Positions 1-11,532 of a stretch of DNA of 64,000 bases are shown piece by piece; the stretch's first letter is position 1, and the number at the start of each line of letters is the position of its first letter. The notes under the pieces are model-generated. The model was not told the DNA's origin, ran no database searches, and saw nothing but the letters and a program-made list of their open reading frames with translations. The DNA lies in the NCBI GenBank assembly GCA_946811185.2, contig OX328096.1, forward strand, positions 70,989,345 to 71,053,344, read 5' to 3'. This stretch comes from Hippopus hippopus. Taxonomy: Eukaryota; Mollusca; Bivalvia; Cardiida; Cardiidae. A program made the position numbers and the translations under genes.

Positions 1-642
1 GCCAATCAGATGATTAGCCTTGGGATTTAGATTTGATTCTTGAATAGCGACCCTTAAAGGATGAATAATGGCAGTTTGGTAACTCTTTCAGTTTTTTAAT
101 TACGTCAAGGCTAAATATCATAAGAGTTATCTTTCCTGTGAAAAATTATTTAAAAGCTGTTGACTTATTGTTTTTTGTGCTTAACACTGATTTCAACATT
201 GCTTGAGTTACATCGCAGCTGTCAGTGCTCCTATCTACGATTTCTCCACCAGTTTCCATTTTCGCACAGTACTCTTTCCAAGTCTCTGGCTGTTTAAAAC
301 ACGGGATTGATTGATATATTTTTTGAGTTTTTTTTTTTTTCAATTTTACTTTTTTCTTTTAGATACCTACGTCGGAGTTGTGTTTATAGACAACGGGTTT
401 AAACTCGTTACCCAGCAATTTTAACGACTCTAAAGAAAACTACTTTTGAAGATATGGGGGGGGGGGGGGAAGAAGAAAAGGGTGGTAACCAGCATTTTCT
501 CCTTTTCTCACAATGTTTTCTATCTTTCGAAAGATTCACATTTGCTTTCGTCGTTTACAAAGAAATTTAGACAAGTCTAAATTTTGGACTTGTCGAGATT
601 GGAAGCATTTACAGACGACAAATTTAATGTAGTTGAAATCAT
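1..642 (+). repeat. First copy of a tandem 0.65-0.85 kb dispersed repeat
   Basis: The block holds the phrases ATCAGATGA, GATTCTTGAATA, TACGTCAAGGCTAAATAT and GAGTTATCTTTCCTGTG, which recur in the same order from about 1756, 2395 and 3173 and again near 28600-29280. The spacing, after removing the element at 643-1550, is about 0.85, 0.64 and 0.78 kb, so this is a diverged tandem array. A poly-G run lies near 455-469, followed by one copy of the dispersed hairpin repeat (about 470-515). No convincing gene is seen. Confidence 0.7.
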
Positions 643-1550
643 AGGGGTCCGTAGTTTGATTCCTGGCACCCATAGACTATATACTATAAACAAGGGATTT
701 AACTGTATGCAGTCCGTTACTCGCCCCCGGTTACAAAAAACAACGTATCTTTTCTACCCCATCAGTTATTCTCCTATTTTTTTCTACAGCTGAGAGCTAA
801 AACATTTTTCTACCAGAAAAACGCAACTGTTTGTCAGTGGCTAATGCAGTCTGGCTGATACATTCGCTCGAACGTGTAAACTCGCTCAAAAATCTGCGCC
901 ATTGACACGGGTTCGTACATCCGTTTTCAAGATATAAAATGCACTTTAGATCCAATGAAACGCAGCATTAGCGGCACCCACCCTTTAAACATGTTTAAAA
1001 ATACTACTGACCTATAGTCTTTATCTTCAATAACGACGAAACGCCTCAGAATTCGTTGAATTTGTGATCCACGTTCTTATTTCGAACAGCTGCAGCCATC
1101 TTCTGTCATGTGACATTGTTTGGAACGAGAAATTTCATCGGTTGATATGTACTAACAGTCGTGAATTCAACCAATGAAATTACGTACAGCTGCTCACACC
1201 TTTTTGTCACGTGACAGTACGGTGACACTGTTTGGAACGAGAAATTTCATTGGTTTATATGAGCGAACGTCAGTGTCGAATGTACGAACCCGTGTCAATG
1301 GCGAAGATTTTTGAGCGAGTTTACAAGTTCGAGCGAATGTATCAGCCAGACTGCATTAGCCACTGACAAACAGTTGTGTTTTTCTGGTAGAAAAATGTTT
1401 TAGCTCTCAGCTGTAGAAAAAATTAGGAGAATAACTGATGGGGTAGAAAAGATACGTTGTTTTTTTGTAACCGGGGGCGAGTAACGGGCTGCATACAGTT
1501 AAATCCCTTGTTTTAGTCTATGGGTGACAGAAGTCAAACTACGGACCCCT
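643..1550. mobile_element. 908-bp non-autonomous element with about 280-bp terminal inverted repeats
   Basis: The left end (from 643, AGGGGTCCGTAGTTTGA) and right end (to 1550, TCAAACTACGGACCCCT) are reverse complements. Similarity continues inward to about 925 and 1262. The unpaired centre (about 930-1260) has no open frame. The flanks, GTTGAAATCAT on the left and GTTGAAATAAT on the right, look like a target duplication of about 8-11 bp with one change. Long inverted ends with an 8-11 bp duplication suggest a Mutator-type MITE, but no transposase is present. It interrupts one unit of the flanking tandem repeat, which continues on its right side. Confidence 0.8.
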
Positions 1551-3600
1551 ATGGTTGAAATAATGGTAATTGTCTCTAAATGTGCAGAAAACCTTGCTGG
1601 AAAAGGAGAAAATGCTGGTTTCCAGCTTGCAAGGATTTCAAAAGGCTATATCTCCAAGTCATGAAAACGTCAGATCATGTGTAAAAGAGTTAAGTGACAT
1701 TTTTTCTTAAATTCAAAGACTAGCCATCTAAATGGCAGAAACGTTCTGTGGCAGCAAATCAGATGACTATTCTTGGGATTTTGATTTAGATTTGATTCAT
1801 GAATACGAACCCGAAAAGATGATTTGCTAATGGCATGTATAGTAATTCTTTCAGTTTTCCAATTTCGTTAAGGCTTAATACCGTAAGAGTTATCTTTTCG
1901 GTGATAAATTATCAAAGAGCTGATAGTTTGTTTGGTGTTTAACACCGTTTTCAAGTTTTTAACCTTATTTCAGTTATATGACAGCTGTCAGTACTCGTAT
2001 CGATGCTTTCTTCTATAGTTTCTTACAGCATTTTCTCGATTTCTCAAGATGTTTTCTCTTTCGAAAGATTCACATTTACTTTTATTGTTTGGAAATGCTT
2101 TCAATTTGGATAAGTGTAAATTTTGGACTTGTCGAAATTTAAAGCATTTGCAGACGACAAAATTAATGTAGTTGAAATGATGGTAATTTTCTCTGAAAGT
2201 GCAAAAACCCTTGCTCGAATACGAGAAAATGATGTTTCCAGCCTTCCTGTATTTTCTCCCTTTCCTGCAAGGTTTACAAAAGGCCACATTTCAAAGTCAT
2301 TAAAACTTAGGATTGTGTTGTAAAGGGTTAAGTGACATTTATTCTTAAATTCAAAGACTAGCTATCTTTAAGTGGCAGACACGTTCTATTACAACAAATC
2401 AAATGACTAGTACTGTAATTTAGATTTAGACTTGATTCCTGAATACGACCCCTAAAAATGATTAGCTAACGGCATGTTTAGTTACTTTTGCCGTATTCAC
2501 TTTCCGTCAAAGCTAAATATTGGAAGAGTTATCTTTCCTATGATAAATCAAACAGTTGATAATCTTGTGGGTTTGTTTTGGTGTTTTCAACCATGTTTGA
2601 GTTACATCGCTTAAACATTGCTTCATTCATATCGCGATTGTCAGTGCTCCTATCGATGCTTTCTTCTGTAGCTTGTTTTTTGACACAGTATTCTTCGGCA
2701 AGCCATTGGCTGCTTAAAAATTTAATTCCAATTTAACATCTCTTTTCAAATTAACTACGTCGACAGTGTATCAATAGATCACGTGTTGAACTCTTCACAG
2801 ATCAATCCCGAGGTTGAACGACCTTAAAGAAAACTGCTTTTAAAACATAGGGGGAAAAGGAGAAAAATTAACCAGCTTCCGAAAGATTCGCATCTCTGTT
2901 TATGGTTTGCAAATGCTTTTAGCTTGGACAAGTCTAAATTTTGTAAATGTTTTTATAAAGCATTTGTAGACGACAAATTAAATCTAATTGATGGTAATTT
3001 TCTCCGAAAGTGTAGAAAATATTGTGGGAAAAGGAGAAAATGCTGATTACCGGAATTTGCTCCTTTTCGCAAAAGGGTATTTTCTCAGGGTCGTTGAAAC
3101 TCGGGAAAGTGTGGTTAAGAGTTAAATCATATTCAAAGATTAAACATCTATCTCACTAAAACGTTTCCAGGCAGCTAGTCAGATGGCTAGTCTTGGGATT
3201 TAGATTTAGACTTGATTCCTGAATACGACCCCTAAAAGATGATTTGCTAACGGTATGTTAAATAACTTCTTGCAGTATTCACTTTCCGTCAAGGCTGAAT
3301 GTTGTAAGAGTTATCGTTCCTGTGATGAATTATGAAAGACTTTGTGTTTGTTTTGTGTGTAACGCCACTTTAAACATTGTTTCAGTTACATCGCAGCAGC
3401 CAGTGGACGTTCCGTACTGTTTAATCTTAATTTATTCCGTCTGCAAAAACCTCTCTTTTTGCATGTTGAGCTGAAAGGATAATCGTAACGTTGCCTTATT
3501 GAAAAACCATTCTAAGTAACATTTGTTCTTAAATTTAAAGATTAAATATCTATAATGTTCCATCGTTGCGAATCAGATGGCTACTGATTCCTGAATACAC
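1551..3600 (+). repeat. Three further copies of the tandem repeat
   Basis: Copies begin near 1756, 2395 and 3173. Each contains a segment around TTATCTTTCCTGTGATAAATTA and then a segment like AACGCC..TTTCAGTTACATCGCAGC, also found near SINE-like copies elsewhere. Hairpin-repeat copies sit at about 1600-1625, 2205-2280, 2850-2885 and 3030-3075. Short open frames here lie inside the repeats and differ from copy to copy, so I do not call genes. Confidence 0.65.
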
Positions 3601-3611
3601 CCCTAAAAGAA

Positions 3612-3810
3612 GTGTGGTATCCGTGGTTGTGAAGTAGAGCGTCGGTCTCGTAACCGTAAGACCCCGACTTCGACACCCGGGAGCGGGTGTCAACTTTGGG
3701 ATTGTTCATTGGCCCACAGGTTCGGCGCGAGTACTGGTGTAGTTCCCAGGAAGCAGAATCGAGAGATATTAGTATAAGTTGTAAGAACTTGTTTCTCAAT
3801 CAATGTAAAA
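3612..3810 (+). repeat. tRNA-derived SINE
   Basis: The head reads like a tRNA pol III promoter: an A-box-like stretch (GTGGTTGTGAAGTAGAGCG) and, about 40 bp on, a B-box-like GACTTCGACACCCGG. The body ends with TAAGTTGTAAGAACTTG TTTCTCAATC. The same body is present in reverse orientation near 46015-46190. It is a dispersed retroposon and not a functional tRNA, since no cloverleaf closes. Confidence 0.7.
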
Positions 3811-6800
3811 TAAACATGTTTAAACTAAACTAAGATGACTTGTTAATGGCATGTTTAGTAACTGCATTAGCCCTTATCCTGCTACATAACTAAAATAAAA
3901 TATTCAATTCGATAGTGAAAACACAAATATTGCTATTTCAAATTTATGTTTTGGGGAACAATATCTCCTAACCGGACAGTGTAGATCAAGATCAGACTGC
4001 ACGTTCTGTGCAGTCTGATCTTGATCTACACTATCCGCAAAAGGTCAGTGAGTCGCGCTCAGCAGCCTAAGTGTTAGTTTTCATATTACATGTACGTCAA
4101 GGCTATTTGTCGTAATTGTTATCTTATCTGTGATATATTAATAAAGAGCCTTCGGGTTTTTTTTATCTTCTTTGCGTTTAACGCAGTTTATGGCGCTATT
4201 TCAGTAATAGACCTGCGACAAGCGCATCTATCCGTGGTTTTCCGGAGTTTCCTTTACCAGTTCTTTGCACAATATTCTTCCCAAGCAACTTGCTGCTTGC
4301 CTACATAACCATTGTCAAAACACTGATCCACAATTAGCTATTGATAAGAGATCAAAGTCTGTTAAACGTCGGGCGTCACTGTTAATTAGTGATTGTCCGT
4401 TTACAAAACGATCCAATATATAGCGACCTTGAAAATGATGGTAAGAAACATTGCAGAAAAAGAAAACATGCCGGTAACCAGCTATTCTTATATAGACAAA
4501 TCTTATTATTGAATCACGTGTAATTTGTCGTCTGGAGATTCTGTCAATATGGACAAGTCTGAAAATTGTGTCGTCTGGTAAGGTGTTAGAGCTAAGTAAT
4601 AATTTTTACTCACCGCTAGTGCCATGGAAACAAAAAGTGCCACTTGAGATTTATACCAAGGTCACACATAACCCCTCGTATACAAGTACATGCTTTGTAT
4701 CCACATGTCTTGGATGTTCATTTTTACCGACTGAAGGTATGGCACACTGCTAATGGCGTTAGGGTCGTGGGTTGAAGCCTTGGCTGAGTCGTAAAAAGAA
4801 CTTGAATGAAAGAAAGTATGTTAACACATCTCTATCAAAAATACGATGCATGTTTTTCACATCCTCACCACTTAACTTTTGGTGAAATCCATGAGGTTTA
4901 ACAGCTAGTTCTTTTTCCTTCAGTGTGAGCTTCATCTCATGATCCTTAAAATTTATCTGTATTTCGCAAATCAAATTGAAGACTTATGACAATTATTAAG
5001 CCCTAACTCTTTACCAAACGAAAAAAATATTAGACTTGTCCAAATTGAAAGCATTTGCAGACAACAATTAAAGGATTGCTCAAAGCACGGGCTTTGTCTT
5101 CTAAAAGGTAATAAACATTGTGGGAAAAGAGAAAATTCTGGTTACCAGCATTTTCTTCTTTTCCCACATTTTTTTTCTGAAGAACTCAAACCTTAGGTTC
5201 GTTAAATCACAGGATTGTGTGGTAAAGGGTTCTCTCTTAATGAGCTGCTGACGCTAGTGGGCCTTTTCCGCTTTGGCTTCTAAGGGTAACTCAAAGACTT
5301 TTGCGGACAGTGTAGATCAAGATCAGTCTGCACATATCATGCAGTCTGATCTTGGATTTTCCCTGTCCGATAAGAAGATATTTATCCTCCAAAAAATACT
5401 GTTAAAATTGCGAAAATTGGCGTTTTATCATTAACTTGAAAGTTGGATTTCACTTATTAAGCAGCTTTAGGGTTGAGAGACTACTTCTCTTGTTTCGCGT
5501 GGTTAGGCTCTGAATACTGCTTTGAGTGTAAATCAATCTCACTTTTTCGACGTAGACCTACAATAACAGTTCCGCAACACAATGTCCAGACAGTGTGTGT
5601 ATGATTAAGTACTTAGCGGACGTGCAGATCGAGATCAGACTGCACGGTCTGTGCAGTCGGATCTTGATCTACACTGTCCACAAAAACCACTTGTGTAATT
5701 CGACCACAGTAGGGAAAGAGTTAAGCTACGACCTTAAAAAAACTACGACTTGTGGTATCCCTGCAGCGGAAAGCTTTTGAAAACATCAATAGAAACAGTT
5801 GCTTGTAACTAGCCATTTCAACTTTCCTAACGACGTATTTCATTTCCTTCAAATAAGACGTTTTTTTTCTCCCTCTCAAAGGTTCTTCTTTTGTTTAATA
5901 GTATATATAAGTGGCTGTTAAGAACTACACAAATAAAAATGATTATATGTTATTATATATTACAAATATATTACAAATTTTCCGGCTCTGATACTGATTC
6001 TGGCGGATAAAATCAGACACGACGGGAGAGAATCTGATCTTGTCAAATACCGTCCCAAAATACATGTATGGTATGATGACGTAAGCCCGTGAGATCTATA
6101 TTAGGCCCGGTTTCCGATTTGACTAGTCAAGACGTTACGCATGTTATCCATCCGTCATTCACGAAAAGAATTCATTACGGACTAATCAAGTTTTCGCTTT
6201 GTTTTCTGACTACTTTCGAATGATATCGTCAATTTTTGCAACATCTTTTACTAAATTTTGTAGGAATGTAATAAAAGTAATATAACGTTGTTGCTGCGTA
6301 GGAATATTTTGACATCTCGAGAAATCATTTTTCTTACACATTTCTCAGCAAATACAGAAACGAGAAAGTTACTGCAACATAATCCGGGCAGCTTGCACAT
6401 GAAGTTGTGCTGCACTAGGACAAGCTAATATAAAAACTAGTAGTTACCAGAAATGTCATTTATTGTATAAAGTGTTGGGAAAGTTATCTATGTTTACATC
6501 CATTGCACTTGGAAGCGGAGCAACAAACGACAAGGCTACTTATAGCCAACTTTTTATATAAACTGGGTCACTAGCAGGAGGTATCCTTTTCCACTCGATT
6601 TGCTCTTGTTAACTCTTTAGCAAACAAAAATATGAGAAGGTCCTTAATGAAAGTACTTGCAAATACTTTTTTTTCAGCGTGGCTCACATGATGAAATACT
6701 TCTTTGAAAAAAAAAGAAAACGTAGGAAAAGGAGAAAACGCTGGTTACAAGCATTGTTTCCTTTTCTCACAATAATTTCCAATGCTGTCTTTCTCTGAGT

Positions 6801-7310
6801 TGTTAAACTCCGGGATTGTTTGATGAATGGTAAAGTAGATTTAAAGGTTTTTGTTTTATTTCTTTTTCTGCCATAGCGTAACATAGACGTATAAAGCTTT
6901 CCGTTGTTGAGGCGGACAATCTGTCAGCCTCCCCATCAGTCATAAGATTTTTAAAACCAGACGGATTCAACCCGAGTAACGCTGAATACGGAAAAAAAAA
7001 AAATAACCTGCAAAAGTTCCATATGAGGACCGCAAATCTTGAAATCGTTTTGCACAGATCGAGCGCTTTTTGTGCATATATTTAGGCGCTGAATAACGAA
7101 GTGAATTAAAAACGCCATCGTTTTTCAGCCGGCACGGCGGGACTGTAACTTTAGTTGTCATGATTTTGAACGTTCACACCTAGAAAAGAGCGAAACAATA
7201 GTTTTGATAGCTAAGAAGAGTAATTTTACCACTTTCCTTTGTCTCCAACCAATAACTATAATTTTCGAATGATCGTCTGTTCGAGCAAAAAAAAAGCAGC
7301 AATATCCAAG
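3811..7310. repeat. Mixed dispersed repeats, no gene
   Basis: Three hairpins of the 'GATCAAGATCAGACTGCAC' family lie at 3973-4037, about 5305-5372 and about 5615-5690. Hairpin-MITE copies are at about 4455-4490, 5115-5175 and 6715-6785. The part from 4090 to about 5060 is similar to 32450-33250 (shared phrases GGTTTTCCGG, CTTGCCTACATAACCA), so it is a second duplicated block. I see no splice-consistent coding exon. Confidence 0.55.
3973..4037. repeat. Near-perfect 30-bp-arm hairpin (family 2)
   Basis: Arms 3973-4002 and 4008-4037 are inverted copies with one mismatch, separated by 5 bases. Diverged copies occur near 5305, 5615, 23456, 30765, 37965, 38318 and 46555, always followed or preceded by a phrase like TCCGCAAAAG. 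This fits a small palindromic MITE family. Confidence 0.75.
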
Positions 7311-7319
7311 CGTTAGTTT

Positions 7320-8384
7320 TTAGCTCCACTGGCCGAAGGCCAGCGGGCTTATGTCATGGCCCGTTGTCCGTCGTGCGTCCGTCCGTCCGTCCGTAAGTTA
7401 ACTTTTATTTTAAACATCTTCTTCTCTAAAACTACCCAGCCAATTTTGATGAAACTTCACAGAAATGATCCTGCCATGGTCCTCTTCAGAATTTCTTGAA
7501 AGAATTTAATTCCTTCAAAAACTCTTGTTGCCATGGCAACAAAACTTAAAAATATTGGAAATCTTTGAAAATCTTCTTGTCTGAAACCATAAGGCCTAGG
7601 GCTACCAAATTTGGCATGTAGTTTTATCTAGTGGACCTCTATCAAGTTTCTTCAAATTATAGCCCTGGGGTAAAATTTACCCCGCCCCGGGGGTCACAAG
7701 TTTTACATAGGCTTATATAGAGAAAACTTTAGAAATCTTCCTGTACCTAGCCATAAGGCCTAGGGTTACCAAATTTTGCATGTGGCTTTATCTGGTGGGC
7801 GTCTACCAAGAGTGCCCAACTTATAGCCCCGGGGTCAAATTTGACCCCACTCGGGGTGGTCACAAGTTTTACATAGGCTTATATAAAGAAAACTTTAGAA
7901 ATTTCCCTTCACCTAGCCATAAGTGCTACCAAATTTTGCATGTAGCTTTATCTAGTGGGCCTCTACCAAGAGTGCCCAACTTATAGCCCTGGGGTCAAAA
8001 TTGGCCCTGCCCCAGGGGTCACAATTTTTATATGGGCTTATATAGACAAAACTTTAGAAATCTCCCTGTACTCAGTCATAAAGCCTAGGGTTACCAAACT
8101 TTGCATTTTGCTTTATCTAGTGGGCCTCTACTAAGAGTACCCAAATTATAGCCCTAGGGTCGAATTTGACTCCACCCCAGGGGTCAGAAGTTTTACATGG
8201 GCTTATGTAGTGAAATATTTAGAAATTTTCTTGTTACTTACCATAAGAACTTGGGCTACCAATTTTAGTCCTGTCTCAGGGGTCTTATGTTCAAAACCAA
8301 TTGGCCAAGTATTGTAATGTTTGGCATGTAGGGATTTTATGTATTAGCCAGTGGAGCGATACAGGGCCATCATGGCCCTCTTGT
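7320..8384 (+). mobile_element. Tandem-core element 1 with paired end sequences and a 3' hairpin
   Basis: The left end has a hairpin with GAA loop (ACTGGCC-GAA-GGCCAGC, about 7328-7344), followed by GTCCGTC-type repeats. The core holds about four copies of a 160-165 bp unit (starts near 7592, 7757, 7920, 8079). The right end has GCCAGTGGAGC (8347-8357), which is the exact inverse of GCTCCACTGGC at 7323-7333. It closes with the hairpin GGGCCATCATGGCCC and CTCTTG. The layout matches the element at 21213-23044. It resembles non-autonomous Helentron-type elements (HINE or 'pearl' of bivalves), but that assignment is an inference. Open frames in the core are repeat artefacts. Confidence 0.7.
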
Positions 8385-8558
8385 TTGTTTTGTTTTGGTG
8401 TAACCTACCCACGGCTCCTCGGCAACGTATTCGTTGTATGCAAGAGTAGACGAGTCCTTGTCACAGAGACTCGAACTGACAAAACGTTGTCAAAACCAGC
8501 ATTTTAACCACGACGTTTAGAAACTGGTACCACTCGCTTATATGGAGTATATTTAGGG

Positions 8559-9150
8559 GTCTATGCTACACTTCAATAATAAAAACTACAACCATCTGCA
8601 AGGCCAGACGGGCGCATTTATTTTCAGTGCAAGAAAGTATACAGAATGTGATACACAAAGTGGTAATTTGAGCACAATAAGCTGTTTGCGGACAACATAA
8701 TAATCAAGTATATCCTATCGAACTGTCTCGCCCAGGAAAAACTCAGAGATCAAAACATTTTGAATGAAATTGCTCTGAGAAACCTGTGTCCATTTGTCAA
8801 CGACAGATCGCTGAATGTTGGACCTCATTCGATATGAACTTAAAATATGACCATATCTGGGGTATAACAGATTAATTATTACGTGGCAAGTGTGGTTTAC
8901 TTCTTTCGATTTCGCATTATCTGAAAGCAATACTTGCACTGCGAAATCGTCTGGTAGAATGACCAGTTTTCCACACATCGACTCTGTCTATGCGTCACAC
9001 CCCAAAAAACCCGTGCATAATCACTGTGTGGAATACGTTACGCGGATAGACAAACATTTCGCGCTATTCTACGAAACGCGCGAAATTTAAAGTCTATGCT
9101 ACACTTCAATAATAAAAACTACAACCATCTGCAAGGCCACACGGGCGCAT
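8559..9150 (-). repeat. 3' split direct repeat block (B1-A2-B2) of the Ngaro-like element
   Basis: The 59-bp repeat starting TCTATGCTACACTTC occurs at 8559-8617 and 9092-9150. The 168-bp repeat (8924-9091) lies between them and ends in GCGCGAAATTTAAA, exactly as the copy at 13033-13200 does. The 306-bp spacer 8618-8923 has no gene. In Ngaro elements such repeats guide formation of a closed circular DNA that the recombinase integrates. The junction AAA/GTC lies at 9091/9092. Confidence 0.88.
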
Positions 9151-9219
9151 AGATTAAAAAGAAAGGGCTGGAAATGCTTAGCTCACACTTTACAGAAAGA
9201 CAGATTTGGAATCTCAAAC

Positions 9220-10227
9220 TCACAAATCTAACTCTCTGGAAACTGCAAGCCGTTGGTCCAAAGAATCCGCAGCATACATATTTTTACTCTTATCACTCTT
9301 CCATCTGCCGTGCCTTTTCCAACAGCGGTCATTGACTCCAGAATTGGCAGCATAAGTTGTTCCCCCTGCCCTTAAAGAATGTAAACCTAAATTTAGATCA
9401 AAAGCACCTTCCTTTAGTCTAGCTACTAAACACTCTTTGGCTCTGGTATAGCTCAGAGGCTTATCTTTATATATAAGAAGACTTTTGCCCTTTGACCTGA
9501 AACAAGGCCTAAATAAATAACAATTACTTTTAACAGACTGTGCTGAAAGAGTCAAGTAACGCTGAAGCATCAGAAATGGACACGCGGATGTTGAGCCTTT
9601 TGAAACAACAACCTCGCTCCCATGTCGATACTGGTCAGTTTTGCTCTTACTAATGCAAAGAGAAAAGAAATCATCATGAAATGTAATATCTGTACAACGC
9701 AAATTTCTTATCTCATCATATCTTAAAAAGCCAGAGTACCCTAGAAGAATCATACATAGATCTCTTACAATTAAAACGTCTGTGGATTCGATGTATTTAT
9801 CGCACAGTTCAATCAACATTTGCGACGAAACAGGGGATTTTCTGTTAACTTCTTTCCGTGCTGTTCGTTTTGCCGATTCCATTAAGTTTTTTACAAATAA
9901 ATTGTCCGTCGGATCCTGCAGATTACGTAATGAATGGGCCCATTTAATACTGTACACTGTCGTTGAAACCACATTAAAGGAGCACTTCTTGTCTAAAAGA
10001 TCAGTTAAATACAAGGATATAAGTATTGGCGATGCGGGTAGGGCCTGACCTCCTTTTTCAGTTACAAATTTCTCCCACTTTTGGAAATAATGAAAGTATT
10101 TTCTCAAAGTATTTTCACTCCTTGATTTTACCAAATAACCGGCCATACTTGTGGCCAGCTTCTCAAACGAACAATCTGTAACACCGGACTTCTGCACTTC
10201 ATCCAGAATACTCTTCTCAATACTCAA
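9220..10227 (-). CDS. Tyrosine recombinase (integrase) of the Ngaro-like retroelement
   Basis: This frame encodes about 335 residues of a phage-integrase-family tyrosine recombinase, which inserts the circular cDNA. The N-terminal part (about residues 20-110) looks like a SAM-like core-binding domain (SENTLRKYFHYFQKWEKFV). The catalytic part shows the first arginine in GYSGFLRYDEIRNL, the HxxR box in HSLRAGG, a histidine in HGRWKS and the likely tyrosine nucleophile in NMYAADS. The frame has no ATG at its start. It is in the same frame as the RNase H region upstream, separated from it by a single TGA at 10261-10263, so it may be made by readthrough, from a separate message, or have been separated by mutation. 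Confidence 0.9.
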   Translation of the reverse strand: MSIEKSILDEVQKSGVTDCSFEKLATSMAGYLVKSRSENTLRKYFHYFQKWEKFVTEKGGQALPASPILISLYLTDLLDKKCSFNVVSTTVYSIKWAHSLRNLQDPTDNLFVKNLMESAKRTARKEVNRKSPVSSQMLIELCDKYIESTDVLIVRDLCMILLGYSGFLRYDEIRNLRCTDITFHDDFFSLCISKSKTDQYRHGSEVVVSKGSTSACPFLMLQRYLTLSAQSVKSNCYLFRPCFRSKGKSLLIYKDKPLSYTRAKECLVARLKEGAFDLNLGLHSLRAGGTTYAANSGVNDRCWKRHGRWKSDKSKNMYAADSLDQRLAVSRELDL

Positions 10228-10260
10228 GCCTGAAGAAAAAATATCATGATTACAAATGAA

Positions 10261-11532
10261 TCACTCTATACGAACTGCTATAAATCTAAAGGATAAGGGC
10301 CTGCCGTCAAAAATTCCATTTTTGCCCTGTCCCCTATTTGTCAATTTTCCGGGACCAAAATATACATAGACTTTGATGAAATTGGCACATTTTTCGCCAC
10401 TGAACAAATTTGGCCAAAAAGGCGCAGATTTCCAGCATGGAAGCACAACTGTGCATATACTCTTTTCTAACTGTATTTTATTCAGACATTTTGAAAGTAA
10501 TCTAGGCGGTGGCACTACCCAATTGTTCTCTCCTACCCAGCTCACGATGAAAGCGTCAATCCCTGAAGTGCCAGGGCACCAATACCTTGAATTAAAAACC
10601 TGACATTTTGCATTATAATGACACGCAAACCGATCAACGGTATGGTGTCCCCACTTATTCTCCAAAGTAGCAAAAACGAAATCTGAAATCGACCAGTCGT
10701 CGCTGTCCGAACAACGACTCAAGTGATCAGCGGCATAATTATCAGTTCTCGGTAACCACTTAGGGGTCATCTCGATGCAGTTCTTGAAACAAAACTCATG
10801 TAGCTTTATTGAAACTTCATGGAGATAAGGCTTTTTGCTACCAATTTTCAATATAGAGCTGACGTTTTTGTTGTCAGTGTTAAAAATGACCTTTCTACTT
10901 TGCAACACCTCTGTACAAGAACTCATTACTCTGTAAACGGACTCTAACTCTCTCCAGGTCGAGCTTAAAATGCGTTCATGGCTAAGCCAGCTACCGGCTA
11001 TTTCGCACCCTTCAATGCCTTCGACAAACCCCCCAAATCCAGATCCACTGGCGTCAACAAAGACGTTGGCGTATTCAACATCGCCGTTTTCTTTCTCGCC
11101 ATCGACGGCGTTCGATAAACGTTTACCTTTATCTCTCAAGTAACTACAATTAAATTTCTTCAAATTTTCCCGCCAGAAAATCATTTCTGACAAACCAGAA
11201 CAGGTGACTTTAACGGGGGCGTCCCAACTGGCCCGCGAACGAACGCAGTCGTAAAGTGCTCTTGAATGCAATCTTACATTTGGTCCAATTACACTCTGCG
11301 TAGATATTATATGCCCTACCAAGCATGCAATCTTTTTAACTGGCACAAACACCGACCCGAAACTGACCAAACTAATTAGTTCATTCAGTAAGCTTATGGC
11401 TCTCTCTATTCGCTCGTCACTTATTTTAACAGTGCCTTCAAAAGTGCTCCACTCATACCCTAACCAAGTCGCAGTCATACATGGTATCCAATGACATTTG
11501 TCGTCTGCTAACAAAAAGCCAAAATCTATCAA
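10261..11532 (-). CDS. RNase H and connection region of the retroelement pol
   Basis: The 5' part continues the RT (FGFLLADDK, then WLGYEW, the usual end of a DIRS RT domain). An RNase H fold follows: VFVDASGSGFGG (first Asp), WRELESVYR (Glu), FNTDNKNVSSIL (Asp) and YAADHLSR (final Asp). A tail typical of DIRS elements then runs to FIAVRIE. The frame has no true start of its own (the first residue in this frame is a TTG codon). It is one base out of phase with the RT frame that overlaps it at 11453-11532, so the polyprotein is broken here. The RNase H would remove the RNA template during cDNA synthesis. Confidence 0.88.
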   Translation of the reverse strand: MIDFGFLLADDKCHWIPCMTATWLGYEWSTFEGTVKISDERIERAISLLNELISLVSFGSVFVPVKKIACLVGHIISTQSVIGPNVRLHSRALYDCVRSRASWDAPVKVTCSGLSEMIFWRENLKKFNCSYLRDKGKRLSNAVDGEKENGDVEYANVFVDASGSGFGGFVEGIEGCEIAGSWLSHERILSSTWRELESVYRVMSSCTEVLQSRKVIFNTDNKNVSSILKIGSKKPYLHEVSIKLHEFCFKNCIEMTPKWLPRTDNYAADHLSRCSDSDDWSISDFVFATLENKWGHHTVDRFACHYNAKCQVFNSRYWCPGTSGIDAFIVSWVGENNWVVPPPRLLSKCLNKIQLEKSICTVVLPCWKSAPFWPNLFSGEKCANFIKVYVYFGPGKLTNRGQGKNGIFDGRPLSFRFIAVRIE

